A stretch of 64,000 nucleotides of DNA, taken from contig NC_134398.1 of assembly GCF_050003625.1 (NCBI RefSeq), positions 72,407,635 to 72,471,634 of the forward strand. The letters are read 5' to 3'. Made by a program: the position numbers and the translations under genes. The stretch's first letter is position 1; every line of letters starts with the position of its first letter. This DNA comes from Haematobia irritans (lineage: Eukaryota; Arthropoda; Insecta; Diptera; Muscidae). A model generated the notes under the pieces. It had not been told where the DNA came from. It saw only the letters and a list, made by a program, of their open reading frames with translations, and ran no database searches. This document shows, piece by piece, positions 56,889-64,000 of the stretch.

Positions 56889-57512
56889 TTATAAGTCTGT
56901 CCGAAGCCGTAAGTTTTTTTGGTACCAATTAGTTACAAGTTCGTCCTTTTGTCTTAAAATTAGGATGTCAAGGTAAGGTATTTTATTGTCTATTTCATTC
57001 TCCATTGTAAACTGTATTTGTTTGTGAAAGGAGTTTAACTGCGCTAATGTGTCATTTATTTCACTTTTCCTTAAAATACAGAATAAATTGTCTACATATT
57101 TCGTCAAGAACTTTGGTTTGTTTGTCATACTCTCTATTACGTCGTCTAAAAGTGTTTCCATCACAATATCAGCAATGATTGGTGATGCTGGTGATCCCAT
57201 TGGTAATCATTTTCTTTGTTCATACATCTTGTCTTCATAAATAAAATATCGCGTGTCCTTAATGCAAAATGTCAATATATCGATAAATAAGTCCTGAGGG
57301 ATAGCCGTGAATATTGCTATATTATTCCATTTTTCATTTATAGTCTTAATTGCCAAATTAACTGGTATGCTTGGAAACAGTGATATTACATCAAAAGATA
57401 CCATTACTTCACCGTTCTCTATTTTTATTCCATTGGATTTCGTCTCAAAATCAATTGCGTCCTTTACATTGTATTTTGAATCCTTTGTTATATTACTTAA
57501 AATATTGACCAA
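56889..57512 (-). pseudogene. Penelope-like element reverse transcriptase
   Basis: Two frames joined by one in-frame TGA: 57,512-57,207 with VSFDVISLFPSIPVNLAI (RT motif A, D of FDV) and 57,200-56,889 with LPMGSPASPIIADIVMETL and FLTKYVDNLFCI (motif C, where the second Asp of the usual YVDD is Asn). Then NEIDNKIPYLDILI. These are hallmarks of Penelope-like RT. No N-terminus and no endonuclease are present; stop and Asp-to-Asn change mark it as dead. Confidence 0.8.
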
Positions 57513-57554
57513 GTACTAAACTAATGTATTCCTAAAATATACTTACACAGCGAG

Positions 57555-58440
57555 GAGGTGAGACCCAATAGTTTGAGGGTTAATGGACTGTCCAGTACTT
57601 ATGACGAGGGGGAAGTAAATTGGTTTTTGCATGCCAATGGTTTGAATATTGAAATTTTAGGTATCACCAAGCTGTTGGGTGATGGGTCATTTGACTCTCA
57701 AATGAGTCTGAAATTAATGTATTCCACAAGATAGAGTTATTAGACAGATGTAGAGTATCTATCCAGAATCATTCAGGAGAGGTGCTTATTCAGTGTCATA
57801 ACTGTCAGTATTATGGACACGTATCTGTAAAATGCTCAATGAGACACCAGTGTGTCAAGTGCAGCGGATCCGATGGGTGAGTTACCGGGACCTGACCAGA
57901 GGACCAGTAGTATTTTTGGACAATCTATATGAAATTTCCTAAATTCCTAGAATGGCTGTTCATCTATGTTTTTTTTTTAATATTGTCGAAAACTTGCTTG
58001 TTATAGAAAAGGTATAACAAATTTAGTTTTATAATAAAAACAAGTAATTCTGCAGTGGAATTAATGCTGGTTGGAATTTGAAGAAATGTTTAAATCTAAA
58101 CCAGAAATGTGGAAAAAATTATACTTCCATTTAATGAAAAAGTAGTGGAGAAGTATTTTGTAATTTATCATATATGGATTAGTACAGGAATCATTCTTTT
58201 GCCTTGTATATGCGGAATTTCACACATATAATAAAAATAATATTAACATTTTTATTCGTTCACAAATACACAGATTTGAGGACTATTGGAAGATTACAAG
58301 ATTTTTTGCATATCGAATTATTTAAATTAACGTAATGGGTACTTATTACGAATTTCAGGTGTGGTGGCAGATCAAGCAACCAAGGCCTACTGGTCGGGTT
58401 TCGATTTTTGATAATCGAATTCCAAAACATATTTTATGAA
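57555..58440 (+). pseudogene. LINE gag segment, SINE-free copy
   Basis: Reading shifts give SLRVNGLSSTYDEGEVNWFL, then VLIQCHNCQYYGHVSVKCSM (a CCHC knuckle: C-x2-C-x4-H-x4-C) and CVKCSGSDG (about 57,780-57,880). The paralogous segment at 61,846-63,200 has the same text plus a SINE and an extra knuckle-coding stretch. This is the gag-like ORF1 of a LINE. After 57,900 a deletion removes the third knuckle. Confidence 0.7.
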
Positions 58441-59340
58441 ATCTATTTGCCTTTTTACGAGTGGTATCAACAACAGTTGGAACGCAGTACCAAAAATTAG
58501 TCTTGCAAGCAAAAATGTTACTTTTTTAAATTGTTTAATATATATTTAAAATGTTAAAATTTTTATATGGCCGAGTGGTTCAAATTTATATGATTTGACA
58601 TCGGATTTGTTCAATAAATTGCTTATAACTTTGTCATTGTTTGGATTTTCTTCTAGTTGTTCTTATTTCTTACGTTAAAGTATCATCTTTACGAACATGA
58701 TGAGAAACCAAACGATTTTCAATGGTTCATTTCCGGCGGCAAAGAGTCGAAATTTCGTTCTATTTTCGTCGATATATTTTGAACCACTGAACTTTTCACA
58801 CATCCAATTATATACGTTTGTTCGTTATTTCAATAATTTACAAGTACCGAAAAAAATTAATCTGACATTTCTAGCTCGAGATATGATTTGTTTAGTGAAA
58901 AAGACCGAAAAACTACAAATAACGGGATACCTCAAAAACTGTTCCATAAAAAATGTTTAACTTTCATTTTCGCAGTTAGCAGATCAAAATACATAAGAAA
59001 AGTCACGACTCATCAAATGTACATGAAAAAAATATTTTGTGAACTAGTGAAATTGGTGTATGTATAGAAAAGTGCATTATTCTTAGTACATTTTTGAATA
59101 AATATAGTTAATTGTTCTTACCGTCAACCATTTAACCATTCTTTTAATTTATTTTCCCTTACTGATACAATAGCTTGTATAAAACGCGCTATCCTTATGG
59201 ATTAGTTTTATGCTCTAATGGGTTGCCAACTATAACTATATCGTACTTCGTTTTTATGGTCCCTGACTGTTCCTGCGATAACTCCCGTTCAAACGATATT
59301 ATTCCTTCCGATTCTATTTTCCATTTCCTTATACTGCTGT
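58441..59340. other. A+T-rich stretch; short frame 58,697-58,960
   Basis: The 87-codon plus-strand frame has no family I know. Otherwise no gene, RNA or element is recognised. Confidence 0.35.
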
Positions 59341-59580
59341 GTTCCTGATTCATCCTGGTTCCTGACTTGTAATTGCCTAAATTCATCTCTTTCATCATAC
59401 CTATTATGCTCCTGTCCTTTAATTACATTTCCTGTGACCGTTCCTGCTATCATCATGCTCCTGATTCATTCTAGTTCCTGACTCATATTTGCCTACATTC
59501 CTCGCTTTCATCATACCCGTTATATTCCTGCCCTTTAACCATACATATCTTATTCCTGCTATTCAAACTTTCCTGCCTCG
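59341..59580. repeat. ~118-bp tandem repeat, two copies
   Basis: CTGATTCAT(C/T)CT(G/A)GTTCCTGA and CTTTCATCATACC(T/C)(A/G)TTAT recur with about 118 bp spacing, at 59,345 and 59,462. Further TTCCTGC-rich text continues to 59,720, giving a pyrimidine-rich strand. Confidence 0.65.
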
Positions 59581-59720
59581 TCTATATACAAAACCCATTC
59601 TATTCCTGGTATCCTGGTTTTCTCCAATGGAATCACTCCAGTATTATCATATTATCCCGATCTTTGTTATCAAATTGTTCCTGCCTTGTCTTACTGTTGC
59701 TTTTTTATCCAATTTTTAGT

Positions 59721-60200
59721 TCCAGTCCTGCATATAAATCTTATATTGTCCCTACAAACTCTAAAATATATTATATAGATATATTTTATTTTTTCTCTAT
59801 TTTTAATGTATTGCAAACATGCATTATACTTTTTGTTTTACTGTAACCAGCTATGTAAATAAAGACAAAATAATCGCCATTGGAACTACAATTTATTAAT
59901 TTAAATTCATTAATTTATGCAAAATTAAACTGACTGGTATTAAAACATTTTATTATACCTGTAAATAAAAACTTCGTAACCAAATCCTTGAAATGTGAAA
60001 GTATTTCAGAGAACCCTTCTTTAAGTAAAAATTGTAGCTAATTTTAAGTATTCGCATAAATTTCAAAAGGTTTCAAAATAATAATTATTGAGATTTTCAT
60101 TAACTTTTGGAAATGTCAACTACATTTTTCAGTGTACGGTATGTTTTACCTTTTTGGCTTAACCCGTTCACAAATATCAAAATTGACAAAAGTCTTTACA
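59721..60200. other. Unannotated A+T-rich stretch
   Basis: Contains TTTTTCAGTGTA near 60,124, a possible terminus of the CACTGAAAAAA family. Nothing else is recognised. Confidence 0.35.
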
Positions 60201-60984
60201 GTAAGAGAAGTATATACGTCCGTAAGTTCCGCCAGAACTTACTCGTTCACAATTGAATTACTTGGGTTGCGGCCGATGGCACTTGTTAACATCATCTTTT
60301 AAAGAAATAATTACGGACCGATATGAACTTTTGTGCGGTAATTGTAGAGCCGGATTTGAAACATTGTGGTCGCTTTATATGGGGGCTATATACAATTATG
60401 AACACGAGTCTTCCAAAAATGGCAGATTTTTTACTTTTTGGTAGAATTCTTGATGTTTTGGAAGATTTTGCAAAATATTCCTCTCCAACTATGAGGTGCC
60501 TCATAAATTTTCCATAGAAATAACATTTTGACAAATTTTTCTACAGAAATAAAATTCTGACAAAATTTTCCATAGAAATAAAATTTTCTATAGAAATACA
60601 TTTTTGACAAAATTTTCTATAGAAATAAAATTTTTCTGTGATTTGGGATCGGATTATATATAAGTATAGATCGATACGGACCAATTTTGGCATGTTTGTT
60701 ATCGGCCATATACTCGCGCAATGTACCAAATTTCAACTGGATCGGATGAATTTTTCTCCTTCAAGAGGCTCCGGAGTTCAAATTTGGGGATCGGTTTATA
60801 TCGGTACCAAATTCCAGCCAGGCCGGACGAAATATGCTTCTCTTAGAGGATCCGCAAGCCAAATCTGGGGGTCCGTTTATATGGGGGCTATACATAAAAT
60901 TGAACAGATATGGCCCATTTGCAATACCGTCCGACCTATATCAATAACAACTACTTGTGCCCCATCCTATGGTGGAGGGTATAA
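60201..60984 (-). repeat. Dispersed fly repeat, minus orientation, with minisatellite
   Basis: Starts with GAAGTATATACGTCCGTAAG (inverse of the CTTGTTT-type end) and ends CCTATGGTGGAGGGTATAA. At 60,514-60,636 a ~30-bp motif CTATAGAAATAAAATTTT with TGACAAAATTTT repeats about four times. Same superfamily as 29,813-31,147. Confidence 0.75.
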
Positions 60985-61400
60985 AAATGGGTAATAGTCC
61001 TAAATAAAGCTGCCCACAATACAGAAACAATATTGATATTCATGGGGCTAATCATTTGGAATATGAACTTTGAAGTCTTTCCTTGGTTATATACAATTTA
61101 TAAAAAAGGGAATTTCCTTTGTCTAAATTATTTTTTCTAGCGGAAATTATTTCCTCTTTGTGTGTATTTGTATCCATTTCACAGAATGATTGAAATTTTC
61201 ATAGAACTTTGAGTTATATACAGCGTTATGCTGAGACATATATTGTGTTCTATATATAATTGTTTTCTATAAACACTCTTATAAAGCAATTCACAAAATA
61301 TATAAATAATTTTTCATTCTTGGTAATAAAATTAAGTTCATATAAATTTCGCCTTTTCCGCGCGTTTTTATACTTATACTCATTCATTTTTTTTTGGCAG

Positions 61401-61595
61401 CAACGGCTCCTCAACAACTTGATCTTCATCCTCTGTTGCCTTCGTCGACGCCGATTGCATCCATTAGGATTGTTGAAATACATTTTATTTCATATGCTGG
61501 CCCACACTCTTTTGAAAATTTACAAAGTTGGGGGCACGCTCGAAAATATGGGTACGATCGACCTACTGGATTTGCAAACAAATATATGTTGTCAG
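61401..61595 (+). other. Candidate coding exon of unknown origin
   Basis: A pyrimidine tract and CAG end at 61,400; CAG|GTAATATG follows at 61,595/61,596. The 195-bp interval is open in one frame (APQQLDL, later GPHSFENLQSWGHARKYGYD) and both boundaries are phase 1. I do not recognise the protein. It may be an exon of a host gene, a captured exon or chance. It is the only stretch here with exon-like boundaries and non-repetitive protein-like composition. Confidence 0.3.
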
Positions 61596-61845
61596 GTAAT
61601 ATGACATGACATCCATTGGACTTCTACAGAGTGATTGATAAGAACAGCCACATCCCTTCCGCGTTTACCCCAAATTACCAATTTAATAATTTTTTTGCCA
61701 AAGCAATAGCATCTTTTGGCTCATCTTTTAAATGTTCCTTTTCCATTTCTTCGTTATTGTTATAATTTCTCATTTCTTTCTTTGCAATTTATGGCAATAT
61801 TTGCAGTAATGTTCTTAGCAGCTTTTACAGAATAAGGTATGGAGA

Positions 61846-63200
61846 CGAACCCAATAGTTTGAGGGTTAATGGACTGTCCAGTACTTATGACGAGGGGGAA
61901 GTAAAGTGGTTTTTGCATGCCAATGGTCTGAATATTGAAATTTTAGGTATCACCAAGCTGTTGGGTTATGGGTCATTTGACCCTCAAATGAGTCTGAAAT
62001 TAATGTATTCCACAAGATAGAGTTATTAGACAGATGTAAGGTAAAGGTAAGGTAAGGTTAGGTGGCAGCCCGATGTATCAGGCACACTTAGACTATTCAG
62101 TCCATTGTGATACCACATTGGTGAACTTCTCTCTTATCACTGAGTGCTGCCCGATTCCATGTTAAGCTCAATGACAAGGGACCTCCTTTTTATAGCCGAG
62201 TCCGAACGGCGTTCCACATTGCTGTGAAACCACTTAGAGAAGCTTTGAAACCCTCAGAAATGTCACCAGCATTACTGAGGTGGGATAATCCACCGTTGAA
62301 AAACTTTTTGGTGTTCGGTCGAAGCAGGAATCGAACCCACGACCTTGTGTATGCAAGGCGGGCATGCTAACCATTGCACCACGGTGGAGTATCTATCCAG
62401 AAGCATTCAGGAGAGGTGCTTATTCAGTGTCATAACTGTCAGTATTATGGACACGTATCTGTAAAATGCTCAATGCGACACAAGTGTGTCAAGTGCAGCG
62501 GATCCCATGGGTGAGTTACCGGGACCTGACGGAGAGGACAAGTAGTATATGTCAGTGGATCTGATTACGGGGCAGGTTGTGAGAAAGGTGGGCAAACCAA
62601 TTTTTTGCATAAATTGCCATTGTGCATATATTTCCAGGGACATGTGGCTAGTGCTAGAAACTACCGGAAGAGAATGAAACTTTTGGACAATCTATATAAA
62701 ATTCACTAAATTCCTAGAACGGCTGTTCATCTATGGTTTTTTTAAAATATTGTCGAAAACTTTTTTGTTATAGAAAAGATATTACAAATTTAATTTTATA
62801 ATAAAAACAAGTAATTCTGCAGTGGAATTAATGCTAATTTGAAGAAATGTTTAAATTTAAACCAGAAATGTGGAAAAACTTAGAAAAATTATACTTCCAT
62901 TTAATGAAAAAGTAGTCGAGAAGTATTTTGTAATTTATCATATATGGATTAGTACAGGAATCATTCTTTTGCCTTGTATATGCGGAATTTCACACATATA
63001 ATAAAAATAATATTAACATTTTTATTCGTTCACAAATACACAGATTTGAGGACTATTGGAAGATTACACGATTTTTTGCATATCGAATTATTTAAATTAA
63101 CGTAATGGGTACTTATTACGAATTTCAGGTGTGGTGGCAGATCAAGCAACCAAGGCCTACTGGTCGGGTTTCGATTTTTGATAATCGAATTCCAAAACAT
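61846..63200 (+). pseudogene. LINE gag segment, SINE-containing copy
   Basis: Text parallels 57,555-58,440 but is interrupted by a SINE at 62,039-62,387. It retains the knuckles CHNCQYYGHVSVKC and CVKCSGSHG, plus a third, CINCHC-x-x-GHVASARN-like piece (about 62,608-62,670) missing in the other copy. Later text (TACTTATTACGAATTTCAGG near 63,108) is shared too. It ends where a CCCAATAAACAC element inserted. Confidence 0.7.
62039..62387 (-). mobile_element. SINE, minus orientation, with paralogous empty site
   Basis: Same SINE as at 45,147. The tail here is AAGGTAAGGTAAGGTTAGG. The empty site reads CAGATGTAGAGTATCTATCC at 57,746-57,765. No clear target duplication is seen, unlike the other two copies. 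B box GGAATCGAACC is intact. Confidence 0.9.
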
Positions 63201-64000
63201 CCCAATAAACACAGGATGAGCGTTTTTCAAATGCAACAACTTTTCAGTTTGAGGGTAAATATAATTTTCAACATAAATTCAACTTGACCTGAAATAGCTC
63301 ATCTTCAATACATCTTCAAATTGTTTACGAATTACTTCCAATTTGCCAAAATGTTGACGAAATCTTTGAAAAGGTGTTGAAGATAATATGAGAAAACTTT
63401 GACAAAACACTACCCTAAAATGCAACGAAAAAACCATGTGGTTTTCAATACTTATTTGTGCAACGAAGTTCGTGGTCAATTGCAAGAAATAAAAGAAATG
63501 GAAAATTTTAGACAAATAACCAAATAGTTTATAAAAATAGGTAAGTGAAAATAAAAAATTAAATAAAACTTTAAGGAAGTCACTAAAAGTTTATCTCTTT
63601 GCAGAAAACTAAAATTATGGATTCTACGATTTGAAAACATTAAAAAGCTTACCGATGAAAAAATGGTGGACAATTAACTGGAACTGCTTCAAATAGTTTA
63701 TAATAATTGGTACGTCAATATGAAAAATTAAATCAACACTTTAGAGAAGTCACTAAATCTAAATCTCTTTGCAGAAAACTAAAATCTTTGGATGCTACAT
63801 TCTTGCAAACATCATTAAGAAGCTGACCAATTAAAAATGAGTGGCTTATCGACAAGAAAAAGTTTCCAGAAACATTACAAGTGCAACCAATTAAAATTGT
63901 TAAAAACAACAAATTGTTGAAATCAACAACTTCTGTATGAAAATGTGCATCACATCGTCAGTTTAATTCATATGCTATTACCAGTTTAAAATGGATATTT
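63201..64000. mobile_element. CCCAATAAACAC-type element, truncated by the window end
   Basis: Left terminus CCCAATAAACACAGGATGAG follows TTCCAAAACAT. It is nearly identical to 48,877-49,676. The paralogous empty site is at about 58,430 (CCAAAACATATTTTATG), implying an AT target. The right end is outside the window. Confidence 0.8.

Noticed and set aside
60514..60636. Short regularly spaced repeats as a CRISPR array
   Set aside because: The ~30-bp motif repeats directly without spacers and is A+T-rich, a common fly minisatellite.
1..64000. An intact host gene or an active antiviral or defence system
   Set aside because: No continuous multi-exon gene with conserved domains was found; all recognisable proteins belong to mobile elements and carry disabling lesions.

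Overview
The window looks like repeat-rich, gene-poor nuclear DNA of a dipteran, most likely a calyptrate (muscoid) fly. The reasons are spliceosomal introns, A+T-rich sequence, Jockey- and R1/I-type LINEs, Penelope-like elements, a DD41D mariner, a tRNA-derived SINE with a (TTAGG)n-like tail, and a dispersed repeat with termini of the type TATACCC(T/A)CCACCATA...CTTGTTT that I associate with muscoid fly genomes. The species is inference. I see no intact host gene. Nearly all of the sequence belongs to decayed, nested mobile elements.

Region 1 (about 1-17,924) holds two tandem copies, A and B, of a dead Polinton/Maverick-like element. Each carries, in order, a small pX-like membrane-protein gene on the minus strand, the C-terminus of a packaging ATPase, a conserved acidic/basic protein, a small MSVDKFG-type protein and a retroviral-type integrase on the plus strand, and convergently a large type-B (protein-primed class) DNA polymerase gene on the minus strand. 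The polymerase is fused to N-terminal C2H2 fingers and a Q/N-rich tract and contains a 64-bp spliceosomal intron. A ~1.0-kb hAT-like element with an 8-bp target duplication sits in the integrase gene of both copies. Copy A also has a 2.27-kb internal tandem duplication. Shared lesions show that the element was dead before it was duplicated.

Region 2 (about 18,190-31,150) holds an internally deleted DD41D mariner, a 1.16-kb TIR element, pyrimidine-rich tandem repeats, a LINE split by a 1,573-bp composite insertion flanked by 28-bp direct repeats, the probable parent of that composite 3.7 kb downstream, a Jockey ORF1 relic, a ~178-bp satellite and a dispersed fly repeat with a nested MITE.

Region 3 (31,183-35,370) is a third, more diverged polymerase relic (copy C, plus strand). 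Its intron is at the homologous position, a TA-flanked MITE lies inside it, and its 3' end runs directly into Jockey ORF1/ORF2 remains (35,370-37,510). Region 4 (37,510-47,160) contains a second LINE/Penelope mosaic, two full-length SINEs, SINE and LINE fragments, several MITEs, a dispersed fly repeat and a second Jockey copy.

Region 5 (47,161-52,348) is a foldback-type element with ~1-kb terminal inverted repeats, whose left arm has been invaded by three further elements. Region 6 (52,600-64,000) has a Jockey 3' end, a tandemly duplicated tyrosine-recombinase-like pseudogene cluster, a Penelope reverse transcriptase, and two copies of a LINE gag segment. The two gag copies give an empty-site/filled-site comparison for a SINE and for a CCCAATAAACAC-type element. 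Nothing here forms a working pathway; the value of the window lies in the fossil record of the elements and their order of insertion.
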